From UBA1181 sp963631545 (lineage in GTDB: Bacteria > Bacteroidota > Bacteroidia > Bacteroidales > Paludibacteraceae), in the NCBI GenBank assembly GCA_963631545.1, contig CAVGRN010000062.1:1-13371 (forward strand): a stretch of DNA of 13,371 nt, in the 5' to 3' direction. A program made the position numbers and the translations under genes. Of the stretch, positions 1 to 7,528 are shown one piece after another (position 1 is the stretch's first letter; every line of letters begins with the position of its first letter). The notes beneath the pieces are model-generated. The model did no database searches. It was given only the letters and a program-made list of their open reading frames with translations, and was not told where the DNA came from.

Positions 1-52
1 TTGAATCGCCGATTCGTTTTGATTGAATTACCGATTCGTTTTGTTTGAATCC
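1..52. repeat. 22-bp tandem direct repeat, two units plus partial third
   Basis: Units at 1-22 and 23-44 differ at three positions (bases 7-8 and the last base of the unit), and a third unit starts at 45 but matches only about 8 bases. Each unit carries GATTCGTTTTG. Unit 1 also contains a perfect inverted repeat, GAATCG-C-CGATTC (3-15). Read on the plus strand from base 3, unit 1 gives ESPIRFD followed by TGA (24-26), and unit 2 read in its own equivalent frame gives ELPIRFV followed by TGA (46-48). One reading is therefore a duplicated 3' end, stop codon included, of a rightward gene lying to the left. More units may lie outside the window. Function unknown. Confidence 0.6.
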
Positions 53-82
53 ATTATTATTTGCTAAAACAATACAATCCAT

Positions 83-126
83 CACCCAACTTGCTGAATT
101 AGAGGAGTTGGGTGGGCGGCAAGTTG
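83..126 (+). promoter_or_regulatory. Overlapping alternative hairpins (possible attenuator or RNA structure)
   Basis: CACCCAACT (83-91) is perfectly complementary to AGTTGGGTG (106-114), giving a 9-bp stem with a 14-base loop. CAACTTGC (87-94) is also perfectly complementary to GCAAGTTG (119-126), an 8-bp stem. The two pairings share 87-91 and cannot form together, and an intrinsic terminator follows about 35 bases later. That layout is what a riboregulator or structured small RNA would look like. No known riboswitch or RNA family was recognised, and no convincing plus-strand promoter was found just upstream. Confidence 0.4.
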
Positions 127-161
127 TTCTTTAGGGGTGACGCATTGATGAAGTCGGGAAG

Positions 162-191
162 GAGCGGTGGATTTCTGCCGCTCTTTTTTTT
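162..191 (+). terminator. Rho-independent terminator, rightward
   Basis: GAGCGG (162-167) pairs perfectly with CCGCTC (178-183), with a possible extra T-G pair inside, a loop of about 8-10 bases, and a run of eight T at 184-191. The polarity (stem, then T run) ends plus-strand transcription. It therefore serves a gene or RNA coming from the left, not tamL, which arrives from the right on the other strand. The T run overlaps the tamL stop codon (TTA on the plus strand, 190-192), so the two transcription units are packed tail to tail. Confidence 0.8.
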
Positions 192-2517
192 AGAATGGAT
201 AGCCTATGGCGAAGTGAAACGCGCAGTCGTCGTTCCAATTTAGACCGTTAAAGCGCCATTTGTTTTTTGTGTTTGTTGGATTGAATGCTTTGACACCGAG
301 GTCAAAGCGAATGAGAAAGTAGGAGAAGTCGAACCTTAGTCCCAATCCGTAGGCGAGTGCTATTTGGCGGATAAAGCTATTGAATTGAAACTGCCCGTTA
401 GGTTGCGAGTCGTATTTTTTTATCGTCCAGATGTTGCCAGCGTCAATGAAGACGGCAGACTCCAGTTTCCAAAACAGTTTCGTGCGGTATTCAAGGTTCA
501 TTAGGAGTTTGACGTCGCCAGATTGCTTCACAAAGTCGTTCAGGTTTTCCGAGGAGTAGTTGCCGGGACCGAGCGTCCGCACAGACCAGCCTCTCACGCC
601 GTTGGCTCCTCCGCCGAAAAATCGTTTCTCAAAAGGGATGACAGAGCCATTCCCGTAAGGGTATGCGATGCCTAAGGCGATATGGTAGACGATATGGTTC
701 TTTTTGTTGAATTCCTGATTGTAGGCATAGTCGAACTCGCCCTTTACATATTGGGCGTAGGGTATGTTGGCGATTTCGTATAGTCCGTCTTCGTTTTTCT
801 TATGTCCGGACAGTTTGCTGATAGCGTAGAGAATGTTTCCGCCAGTTTCGATGGACGCTTTGTAGTATGTTTTGTTTAACTTGCTGTTTGCCGCTTGGTT
901 GTTGAAGGTGAAAGAGAACCCAGTGCTCATCACGAAGTGGTCGGAGTAACTCTCCCTCAGTACGGAGTATCTGTCTGCGCTATACACAGAGTCGAAGAGG
1001 GCGGAGGTGGAAATGTTGATGTAATTGAGGTCGATGAGGTCGATGGTGTATTTGTAGAATCTACGGCTCGTCAGCAGGTATTTCATACCGGTTGAGATGG
1101 TGGTTCGGTCGTAGGTATTGGGGCGGATTTGGTAGTTGTAGCTCGCCTTGAATTCGGTGTTTGCGTCGATGCGTCGTTTGAAAGGTTTGGAGAGGAAAGG
1201 GAAGATGAAGCGTGGAAAATTGAGAGATACCTCTCCGCCTAAGTCTAAGACGTATTTGTGGAGAATGTCGGAGAGTCCGGAATATGCCTCCTGTGCGTAT
1301 TTTGCCTTGATTCCGAGTGTTTCGGACCCACGGAAAATGTTTTTGTGTGCATACCCGATGTTGCCGGCGAAACCGAGGTCGCCGTTGGAGTTAGTCCCCT
1401 CAATGTCGAATGAAAGTGATTGAGGTTTGGCAGAGTAGAGTGTGATGTCGCAATCTAACTCGTTTTTTCCGTTGTGCAGATCATCAAATCGGATGTTGGA
1501 TTGTCTGAGTATGCCTAAGGTGTTGAATCTGGCGTAGGTTCGTTCCACCAGGAAGTCCCGGTATTTTGAGTTGGGGGTTATCCTTAGGTCTTCTTCCAAA
1601 ATTCGTGGGGCGAGCAACGGACGTCCGTTTGAGTAGATGGTGAAATGGTCGTTGTATTTTAGCGTGTCCATTTTGCCGGCGTTGGTGGCAGTGGTGTACG
1701 AGCCGTTGTAGGTTGTAATGTTAATGTTGCGGATGGTGTATTGCTTGTGTGGCGTTTCGATTTTTTGTCCGTTCTCCAAAAATTCGGTGTAGGGGTTGAG
1801 TACGATTTTCAGGTCGATGTTGTGGTTACCTACGGAACTGTCTGCCACAAACGTTAGGTAGTCTTTTGTGAAGTGGAAGTACCCGCGGTTGCGTAGGAAT
1901 GTGGCGACGCGTTCGCGTTCGTTGTCAAGAACATTCACATCGAATAGATTGCCAGGTTTTATCAGGCTTTGAGCGTAGCCTCCGCGGCGTTGTAGCAGCG
2001 AGTCAATTTGCCGGTCCGACTCAAAGTTGCTTTCCACGTTGCGGATTCTGTAGGGTTGGTTGGGTGTGATTTTGTAGGTTACAGTCATTCTTTTTTTGCG
2101 TGTTTCCGTTGCTTCGGAAGTGACCGTAGCCTGCATGTAGCCTTTCGACTTCATGTATTTTTGAATCTCTTTCTCTGATTGGAAGGTAAGGTAGGGGTCG
2201 TATAGCACGGGTGGCTCGCCAACTTCACGCAGTTTTCGGTTGATTTTTTTCGAGGAGTCTCGTCCAGACAAATTGTACATTCCCAAGTAGATGCGGAAGA
2301 ATCCAAACGCTTTGAAGTTGGGAGATTGACGCAGGTATTGCGAGAGTTCGTTGTTGGTCGCTGCGTTTCCTTCGGTTTCAAACTCCACTTTGTCGAGCAG
2401 ATACTGCCCATCTGGCACATATTTGGTGGGGGAGCATGCGGACAAGAGAACCACAACCCCGATGGCGTAACCTACGAGTTTGACAAGTTTTTTCAGACGT
2501 CCCAATCCTTTTATCAC
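190..2517 (-). CDS. tamL: TamL-like outer-membrane translocation/assembly protein (Omp85/BamA superfamily lipoprotein)
   Basis: 775 residues. The N-terminus has a positively charged, hydrophobic signal ending in a lipobox LSAC, with lipidated Cys28. This is the lipoprotein trait that separates Bacteroidota TamL from proteobacterial TamA. Residues of about 30-350 read as POTRA-type periplasmic domains. From about residue 370 (GTNSNGDLGFAGNIGY) the protein turns into a beta-barrel, with the Omp85 lid-loop motif VRGW at 641-644 and a C-terminal aromatic residue (GYPF). By family knowledge it acts in the outer membrane with TamB in envelope assembly; the exact client is unknown. The start codon is GTG, since no ATG is in frame upstream; an AAGGAG-like site (2529-2534) lies 11 bases before it. 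tamB, commonly a neighbour of tamL, is not seen within the window. A general BamA-like porin/surface-antigen label is the alternative. Confidence 0.85.
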   Translation of the reverse strand: MIKGLGRLKKLVKLVGYAIGVVVLLSACSPTKYVPDGQYLLDKVEFETEGNAATNNELSQYLRQSPNFKAFGFFRIYLGMYNLSGRDSSKKINRKLREVGEPPVLYDPYLTFQSEKEIQKYMKSKGYMQATVTSEATETRKKRMTVTYKITPNQPYRIRNVESNFESDRQIDSLLQRRGGYAQSLIKPGNLFDVNVLDNERERVATFLRNRGYFHFTKDYLTFVADSSVGNHNIDLKIVLNPYTEFLENGQKIETPHKQYTIRNINITTYNGSYTTATNAGKMDTLKYNDHFTIYSNGRPLLAPRILEEDLRITPNSKYRDFLVERTYARFNTLGILRQSNIRFDDLHNGKNELDCDITLYSAKPQSLSFDIEGTNSNGDLGFAGNIGYAHKNIFRGSETLGIKAKYAQEAYSGLSDILHKYVLDLGGEVSLNFPRFIFPFLSKPFKRRIDANTEFKASYNYQIRPNTYDRTTISTGMKYLLTSRRFYKYTIDLIDLNYINISTSALFDSVYSADRYSVLRESYSDHFVMSTGFSFTFNNQAANSKLNKTYYKASIETGGNILYAISKLSGHKKNEDGLYEIANIPYAQYVKGEFDYAYNQEFNKKNHIVYHIALGIAYPYGNGSVIPFEKRFFGGGANGVRGWSVRTLGPGNYSSENLNDFVKQSGDVKLLMNLEYRTKLFWKLESAVFIDAGNIWTIKKYDSQPNGQFQFNSFIRQIALAYGLGLRFDFSYFLIRFDLGVKAFNPTNTKNKWRFNGLNWNDDCAFHFAIGYPF

Positions 2518-2585
2518 GACTTTTGGTTCTCCTTGCGGTACGATTTTTTTAATGATTCATTTAACCTTTTGTTTCTTCGCTGTGG

Positions 2586-2593
2586 CAAAGTTA
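2586..2593 (-). promoter_or_regulatory. Candidate -7 element of the tamL promoter
   Basis: On the minus strand this reads TAACTTTG, an exact match to the Bacteroidota -7 consensus TAnnTTTG. It lies in the 131-bp gap between menE and tamL, about 70 bases before the GTG start. No good TTTG -33 box is found at the usual 19-21 base distance, so the promoter is incomplete by consensus. A second -7-like sequence, TATATTTG, is at 2634-2641, also without a clear partner. No intrinsic terminator was seen between menE and tamL, so read-through from the men operon is possible. Confidence 0.4.
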
Positions 2594-2648
2594 GGCAAGT
2601 TTGGCCTTCAGCCTGGTTCAACGGAAACATTCGCAAATATAGTTATTT

Positions 2649-3614
2649 CTACGCTTTTTGAATGATGTCTTGCACGCCTTTCCTGTCTATTTTCCCATTG
2701 CAAGTGGTTGGGATTTCGTCGGTGAGGATGATTCGTTTGGGTCTCCAGTATTTGGGGATTTGGTCAATGAGTTTGTTGATTCGTTCTTTGCCTTTTTGTG
2801 TGGCGAGAAGCACGACTATTTGTCCGAATTTTTCATCGGGGAGTTTGCCGATGGCGATGTCGGGTGCGGAGGGTATTTGCAGTGCTTTTTCTACTTCCTC
2901 TGCTTGTATTTTGATGCCGCCGCTGTTGATGGTGTTGTCTTTCCGTCCGATGATTCGGAATTGTCCTTTGCTGTTGATTTCTGCCACGTCGTTTGTCTTT
3001 AGCTCTCCGTTGCAGAGCATTGGCGCATTGATGCAAAGGCATTGCTCGCCGTCCAACCTAAGTTTGATGCCTTCGAACGGTGTGTACCATAGTGAGGCTT
3101 GCGGACCGTTCAGACGGCGGAGGGCGATGTGCGAGAGTGTCTCCGTCATACCGTAGGTTGACCATACGGCATAGGGAAAATCTTTCAGTGCCGCTTGCAG
3201 ATGGGGCTGTATACCGCCCCCCCCGATGATTAGATTTTTGATGTTTCTGAGCCGTTCTTTCTCTTCTGCGTTTTGTAGTGAATTGTAGACTTGCAACGGC
3301 ACCATGGCTGCAAAGTCGGGCGTTTCAGTAAGGTTGGCGAGTGGGTGTCCGCAAGGCTCCGTTGCGATGAGCCTGAGTTTGCCGACGAGGGAACGCACCA
3401 CCATCATTTTCGCCCCGATGTGTTGAAGCGACATACAGAGCAGTGCTGATGCTCCTGCGGAGATGTGCAGGAAATCGCAAGTCATCTTGGCACTTGCCAT
3501 CATTTTGGTTTTCTCCACCGTCAAAAGTTTCGGTTCTCCTGTGGAGCCAGACGTCTGCACTTGGATTGTTCCTGACGGACTATCCCATTCTGCTAAAAAT
3601 TCCTCTAAAGTCAT
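2649..3614 (-). CDS. menE: o-Succinylbenzoate-CoA ligase, compact MenE
   Basis: 321 residues. The enzyme adenylates o-succinylbenzoate with ATP and transfers it to CoA, giving the substrate of MenB in menaquinone synthesis (cytoplasm). Adenylate-forming motifs appear in order: the phosphate loop TSGSTGEPK (21-29), STYGMTE, the hinge region RIIGRKDNTINSGGIKI, and NGKIDRK near the C-terminus with the expected catalytic Lys308. The reading frame stays open upstream to 3827, but that part overlaps menC and looks nothing like a ligase. The ATG at 3614 overlaps the menC TGA as ATGA, which decides the start and implies translational coupling. The phosphate loop sits only about 20 residues from the N-terminus, versus well over 100 in E. 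coli MenE, so most of the N-terminal subdomain is absent. Compact forms are, from memory, normal in Bacteroidota, but this one is short even so. A G8 tract (3217-3224) encodes part of IIGGGGI. Confidence 0.88.
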   Translation of the reverse strand: MTLEEFLAEWDSPSGTIQVQTSGSTGEPKLLTVEKTKMMASAKMTCDFLHISAGASALLCMSLQHIGAKMMVVRSLVGKLRLIATEPCGHPLANLTETPDFAAMVPLQVYNSLQNAEEKERLRNIKNLIIGGGGIQPHLQAALKDFPYAVWSTYGMTETLSHIALRRLNGPQASLWYTPFEGIKLRLDGEQCLCINAPMLCNGELKTNDVAEINSKGQFRIIGRKDNTINSGGIKIQAEEVEKALQIPSAPDIAIGKLPDEKFGQIVVLLATQKGKERINKLIDQIPKYWRPKRIILTDEIPTTCNGKIDRKGVQDIIQKA

Positions 3615-4657
3615 TTGATTTTTACCCAAAGTTTGTCGCCGATGAGTTTCATGGGGCGGTCTATGTTGTTGGTGTACAGTCCTCCGGTGCCTAACCCTTG
3701 AGGAATGGTGATGTTGAGTGTGGCAGCCCATTGAGCAATGGCCATCAGTCCGACGTTCGACTCCAATGCGGAGGTTATCCAGTAGCCGATGCCTAATGAC
3801 TGGGCGATTTGGATCCATTCTGTGCAACCAGAGATGCCACCGTGCAAGGATGGTTTGAGAATGATGTAGTGGGGACGAATTGCCTCCAAAAGATTCTTTT
3901 TTTCTTCAAGGGTGTTTACGCCGATCAATTCTTCATCCAACCCAATGGGAATTGGGGTGATGCGACAGAGTTTTGCCATTTTATCAATCTGCCTTGCTTT
4001 GATGGGTTGCTCGATAGAGTGAATGTCCAACGTGGCGAGTCGCTTCAGAATTGAAGGTGCGTCTTCGGGGGTGAATCCGCCGTTTGCGTCCACTCGAAGT
4101 GTTATTTTTTCTGCAGAGTAGTCTTTGCGGATGAGTGATAGCAACTCAAATTCCTTTTCAAAATCAATCGCTCCGATCTTGATTTTGATGCAGTGGAAAC
4201 CCGTCCTCAGTTTCTCTTCAAGCCGAACTTTCATCTCTTCGTATGTGCCCATCCAAACCAAACCATTGATGGTGATGCCATCTTCCCCGTGAGAGAATGG
4301 TGAATCCCACAGGATTTGTCCGTTTAGGTAGTTCAGCCAAGCCGTTTCCAATCCGAAGAGTATGGAAGGATAGGGGCGGAGCGATTCGTATGGAATCTCG
4401 CCATTGAACTCGTCGCAAACTTTTTGGATGATTTGCTCAAAATCTTCTTCAGAGTGTCGGATGAGCTCCTGACTCAGATTGGGCAGTGGTGCGACTTCGC
4501 CGATACCGTGATTCCCCTGTTGGTCGGTTATGTTGATAAACCAAATTTTATGCTCGGTGTAGACTCCGCGCGATGTGCCAGCAGGCTGTTTGAAATGCAG
4601 CGTGTAGGGGTCGACTCGAAATTGAATCTTTCGGGCAAAAAAATCTTCTTTTCTCAT
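3611..4657 (-). CDS. menC: o-Succinylbenzoate synthase (MenC, enolase superfamily)
   Basis: 348 residues. It dehydrates SHCHC to o-succinylbenzoate, the aromatising step of menaquinone synthesis. The enolase-superfamily active site is complete: the KIK motif with catalytic Lys160, metal ligands Asp190 (in RVDANGGF), Glu216 (in SIEQPI) and Asp241 (in GLDEEL), and the second catalytic Lys268 (in ILKPSLHGG). The N-terminal capping domain covers about residues 10-120. The ATG at 4657 overlaps the menB stop by four bases (ATGA), and the stop overlaps menE in the same way, so the gene is embedded in the men operon. That context argues for OSBS rather than another muconate-lactonising or dipeptide-epimerase family member. 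Nothing looks degraded. Confidence 0.92.
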   Translation of the reverse strand: MRKEDFFARKIQFRVDPYTLHFKQPAGTSRGVYTEHKIWFINITDQQGNHGIGEVAPLPNLSQELIRHSEEDFEQIIQKVCDEFNGEIPYESLRPYPSILFGLETAWLNYLNGQILWDSPFSHGEDGITINGLVWMGTYEEMKVRLEEKLRTGFHCIKIKIGAIDFEKEFELLSLIRKDYSAEKITLRVDANGGFTPEDAPSILKRLATLDIHSIEQPIKARQIDKMAKLCRITPIPIGLDEELIGVNTLEEKKNLLEAIRPHYIILKPSLHGGISGCTEWIQIAQSLGIGYWITSALESNVGLMAIAQWAATLNITIPQGLGTGGLYTNNIDRPMKLIGDKLWVKIK

Positions 4658-5475
4658 CCTGGAAATTTTGGATATTTTTGAAAATCAGGTTTGCGTTTCT
4701 CTAAGAATGCTTTTCCGCCTTCTTGAGCCTCATCTAAGCAGTAGTAAAGCATGGTCATGTCGCCGGCAAACTCCTGAATACCAGTCTGTCCGTCCAATTC
4801 GGCATTGAGTCCGCGCTTGATCATGCGGAGGGCGAGTGGCGAGTATTCCATCATCTTTTCAGCCCATTCAACGTAGGTGTCCTCCAATTTGTCTAAGGGA
4901 ACGACGGTGTTGACCAAGCCCATATCTAAAGCCTCCTGCGCGTTGTATTGACGGCAAAGAAACCAAATTTCGCGTGCCTTTTTTTGTCCTACGATGCGTG
5001 CCAAGTAGGAAGAACCGAAACCTGCGTCGAAACTGCCCACCTTCGGACCTGTCTGACCGAAAATGGCATTTTCGGAAGCGATGGTCAAGTCGCAAACCAC
5101 ATGCAACACATGGCCGCCACCGATGGCATACCCGTTGACGGCTGCAATGACTGGCTTTGGAATGGTGCGTATCTGCTTCTGCACGTCCAAAACTGAAAGA
5201 CGGGGAGCACCGTTTTCGTCGATGTAGCCACCGCGACCTTTGACGTGCATATCGCCGCCGCTGCAGAAAGCCTTGTCGCCCGCACCCGTGAAGACGATCA
5301 CGTTGATGTCTGGGTTTTCTCGGCAAATCGCCATTGCATCGCTCATCTCGGCAGTTGTCGTCGGGGTGAAAGCGTTGCGGTAGCGTTCGCGGTTGATGGT
5401 GATGCGAGCAATGCCGTTGTAAAAATCAAAAAGTATCTCTTTGTATTCTTTGAGAGTAGTCCAATTTCTGCTCAT
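4654..5475 (-). CDS. menB: 1,4-Dihydroxy-2-naphthoyl-CoA synthase (MenB, crotonase family)
   Basis: 273 residues, about the usual MenB length. It cyclises o-succinylbenzoyl-CoA to DHNA-CoA. The sequence follows E. coli MenB closely over its whole length with a constant offset of 13. Tyr84, Gly143, Ser148, Asp150 and Tyr245 correspond to E. coli Tyr97, Gly156, Ser161, Asp163 and Tyr258. The oxyanion-hole segments are CSGGDM (71-76) and GYAIGGGH. Glycine in QTGPKVGSF, where mycobacterial MenB has Asp, marks the bicarbonate-dependent type I enzyme. menD ends 19 bp upstream. The leader is almost pure A/T with no Shine-Dalgarno site, as is common in this phylum. The last four bases are shared with menC. 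Confidence 0.96.
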   Translation of the reverse strand: MSRNWTTLKEYKEILFDFYNGIARITINRERYRNAFTPTTTAEMSDAMAICRENPDINVIVFTGAGDKAFCSGGDMHVKGRGGYIDENGAPRLSVLDVQKQIRTIPKPVIAAVNGYAIGGGHVLHVVCDLTIASENAIFGQTGPKVGSFDAGFGSSYLARIVGQKKAREIWFLCRQYNAQEALDMGLVNTVVPLDKLEDTYVEWAEKMMEYSPLALRMIKRGLNAELDGQTGIQEFAGDMTMLYYCLDEAQEGGKAFLEKRKPDFQKYPKFPG

Positions 5476-5494
5476 TATATATATAATTTTATGA

Positions 5495-7135
5495 TTAATT
5501 AAAAATGTCTTTATTGTGGTAAATCAGATTGTAAGCCTCTGTTTCAGAATCCGTGAAAAACTCTGCGACTGTGCATTTCTGCTCTGAGTAGAGTTGTTCA
5601 ATGCACGTCTGCACATCATCTTTATTGTTTGATTTACAGTATTTTGCACCTAAGCTTTCAACCCAACCTTGGGCGGAAGTGTGATGTTGAGCAAAGACGA
5701 ATTCAAGCGTTTCGTGGGTTGCCGAAAGTCCTGGGAGGTTTCTGAAAATCTCGCCGCCACTGTTGTTGAGCAACGCAATTCTTAAATTGTCAGGAAGATA
5801 GGTGTTCCATAATGCATTCATGTCATAGAAGAAACTGAGGTCGCCAATGATCATCAAAGTGAGTTCTTGGGGATGTGCAAGCGCAATGCCGACTGCGGCT
5901 GAGAGAGAGCCGTCGATGCCGTTTACGCCTCGGTTGCAGAATACTTTGGTATGAATCTCCTTTCCTCCGTTCATGAAGAGTTGCGCATGTCGAACCGTAC
6001 TGCTGTTGGCTAATACTATGTTCTGAAAATGAGCGTGTTGTCTGCTTAACTGTTGAATGATGTGAAGGGAAGAAAATGGTAGTGAAATCGTATTGAGTGC
6101 CTTCCTCGCTTTCTCGTTATAGTTCATCCAAACCTGCTTGTAGGAAAGATGATTCTCATAAGCCGGCAGCGATTTTAGAAAGTCAACTATCTGTAACTCA
6201 ATGATATTTGTTACATTTTGAAAAACATCAGAACATTCTCCCGAAGGGTCTACACGCCACACTTCGGGTTTCACCTGACGAATCCATTTCTTGAAACGTT
6301 TTGATACAATATGTCCGCCCGCGTAGATGACAAGGTCGGGTCTGAGTCCCTCTTCAATCTTTTTATCTTGACTGAAGTAGTTGAGGGTAATATCAAATTC
6401 GTCTATTGTTCCGTTGTCAATGATGTTTGACAGCGTTTCACAAAACACTGGACAATGGCTTTTATTTGCAAATTCTTTGATGAGTTGTGCATCTGCAAAG
6501 TTTGTTTGTCCAATAAGGATGATGGGCTTTTTTGCCTCTTTCCACCTTTCTAAATAGGGCTGGTTTCTGCGGATGACACGCTCGTTGGGTAGTGTGGTTG
6601 CAGAGCAGTCGAAGAAAGGTTCTGTGATGGGAACATTGATGTGAACGGGACCTTTGACTTGATGGTTGAGTTCTAAAAGTGCCTCGTTGATTAGGCGGTT
6701 GCAATGCCAAATCTCCGTTTCGTCTTTAGGCTCTGGCAAAGTTACACACTTGCGAACAAGGTTGCCCAAGACATTGGCTTGGGGCAGCGTTTGACCATCC
6801 ATCTGCCCGATCCAAGCCTCGGGGCGGTCGGCTGAGATGACGAGCAGAGGCACTTGTTGGTAGAATGCCTCCGAAACGGCAGATGCCAGATTGAGTAAAG
6901 CCGAACCAGAGGTAACGCACACTGCCACAGGCTTGTTTAGTGCGACTGCCAATCCGATGGCGACAAACCCTGCGCTTCTCTCGTCTGTTACGGGGTGGCA
7001 ATGAAACTTGCTAAGGCTTGCGAATGATTGAGCCAAAGGCATATTCCGCGATCCCGGACTGATGACTATGTCGCACACATTGTGGGCAAGCATCAAAGCG
7101 AGCAGTTGCTGTATGTTGGGTTTGGTGGAAAGCAT
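5495..7135 (-). CDS. menD: SEPHCHC synthase (MenD, thiamine-diphosphate enzyme)
   Basis: 546 residues, full length for MenD. It joins 2-oxoglutarate, after decarboxylation on ThDP, to isochorismate, the first committed step of menaquinone synthesis. Visible motifs are SPGSR (26-30), the ThDP-activating Glu52 in TDERSAGF, TSGSALLNL (75-83), SADRPEAWIGQMDGQ (101-115), NRGVNGIDG (401-409) and the Mg/ThDP-binding GDLSFFYDMN (431-440) followed by NNSGGEIF (457-464). It is the first gene of the men transcription unit, with a consensus promoter about 85 bp upstream. Isochorismate must come from a MenF encoded elsewhere, since no menF precedes it. G+C is low in places (17/60 on the line starting 6181). 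Confidence 0.95.
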   Translation of the reverse strand: MLSTKPNIQQLLALMLAHNVCDIVISPGSRNMPLAQSFASLSKFHCHPVTDERSAGFVAIGLAVALNKPVAVCVTSGSALLNLASAVSEAFYQQVPLLVISADRPEAWIGQMDGQTLPQANVLGNLVRKCVTLPEPKDETEIWHCNRLINEALLELNHQVKGPVHINVPITEPFFDCSATTLPNERVIRRNQPYLERWKEAKKPIILIGQTNFADAQLIKEFANKSHCPVFCETLSNIIDNGTIDEFDITLNYFSQDKKIEEGLRPDLVIYAGGHIVSKRFKKWIRQVKPEVWRVDPSGECSDVFQNVTNIIELQIVDFLKSLPAYENHLSYKQVWMNYNEKARKALNTISLPFSSLHIIQQLSRQHAHFQNIVLANSSTVRHAQLFMNGGKEIHTKVFCNRGVNGIDGSLSAAVGIALAHPQELTLMIIGDLSFFYDMNALWNTYLPDNLRIALLNNSGGEIFRNLPGLSATHETLEFVFAQHHTSAQGWVESLGAKYCKSNNKDDVQTCIEQLYSEQKCTVAEFFTDSETEAYNLIYHNKDIFN

Positions 7136-7218
7136 GATTTATACATCAGATTATATTCATTTCATTTTACTACCGTCCGCCCGGTAATCTTCCTATCGTT
7201 TCAACAGAAATCCTCATA

Positions 7219-7250
7219 CAAAGTTACACAAGGTGTATAGTTTTTCAAAA
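7219..7250 (-). promoter_or_regulatory. Promoter of the menDBCE operon (Bacteroidota consensus)
   Basis: On the minus strand, TTTTG (plus positions 7246-7250) is followed after exactly 19 bases by TAACTTTG (7219-7226). Both boxes match the Bacteroidota primary-sigma consensus (TTTG, then TAnnTTTG). Transcription would start a few bases downstream and leave a leader of about 75 bases before the menD ATG at 7135. Intact core boxes suggest that menD expression does not depend on an upstream menF gene. Confidence 0.7.
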
Positions 7251-7429
7251 TTTCAGATATACTTCGCCAATCTATTAGTCAGGAAAAAACGGCCCTTTGT
7301 CCACCAGGGTCTGTGAGAGTTTCCAGCACCTGTTTGGTTGTGGGGAAATTATTCGGTTCGGCAGAAAAAAATGCAGAAGCGTTTTTGTGAAGCGGAAGAG
7401 GATTTTTAGGCGAGTAGGGGGGTGAATGG

Positions 7430-7461
7430 TTTATATGTTTGCTGAGAAAATTGTATCTTTG
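7430..7461 (+). promoter_or_regulatory. Candidate promoter of the helicase-methyltransferase unit
   Basis: TATCTTTG (7454-7461) matches the -7 consensus TAnnTTTG exactly. TTTA (7430-7433), one base off TTTG, lies 20 bases upstream. This would give a leader of about 60 bases before the ATG at 7529. A TTTG at 7438-7441 is too close (12 bases) to be the partner. No operator-like dyad was found over the boxes. Confidence 0.55.
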
Positions 7462-7518
7462 ATAATTCTGAGTTGAGGTAGTAATCTTATGGAAAATCCC
7501 AGATATTGGGTATTATTT

Positions 7519-7522
7519 AGGA
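7519..7522 (+). promoter_or_regulatory. Ribosome binding site of the helicase gene
   Basis: AGGA lies six bases before the ATG at 7529 and supports this start. Another ATG at 7489 has its own GAGG (7475-7478) but opens an out-of-frame 37-codon ORF that overlaps the helicase start and ends at 7602. Confidence 0.5.
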
Positions 7523-7528
7523 TAGAAT

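Larger units (their letters stand above)
7136..7528. other. Divergent intergenic region, menD / helicase gene
   Basis: This 393-bp region has no credible gene. It holds a leftward promoter for menD (7219-7250) and a rightward one for the helicase gene (7430-7461). The menD leader has a small inverted repeat, TACCG (7171-7175) with CGGTA (7182-7186). Between the promoters, CCCT and AGGG around 7292-7308 can form a weak hairpin. The minus strand is free of stops for about 77 codons ending at 7279, but no in-frame ATG opens it. No tRNA, integrase site or clear flanking repeat was recognised, so if the defence locus was inserted here its left junction is not marked. Confidence 0.6.

Noticed and set aside
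1..52. CRISPR array
   Set aside because: Units are contiguous with no spacers, and only two full copies are present.
3615..3827. 71-residue N-terminal extension of the menE reading frame
   Set aside because: It lies wholly inside menC, is rich in His and Arg like an out-of-frame translation, and has no ligase resemblance; the ATGA overlap at 3611-3614 gives the natural start.
7438..7461. TTTG at 7438-7441 as the -33 box of the helicase promoter
   Set aside because: Only 12 bases separate it from TATCTTTG, well below the usual 19-21.
7279..7513. Stop-free minus-strand stretch of about 77 codons, considered as a menF remnant
   Set aside because: No in-frame ATG and no chorismate-enzyme motif; it looks like chance openness in an intergenic region.
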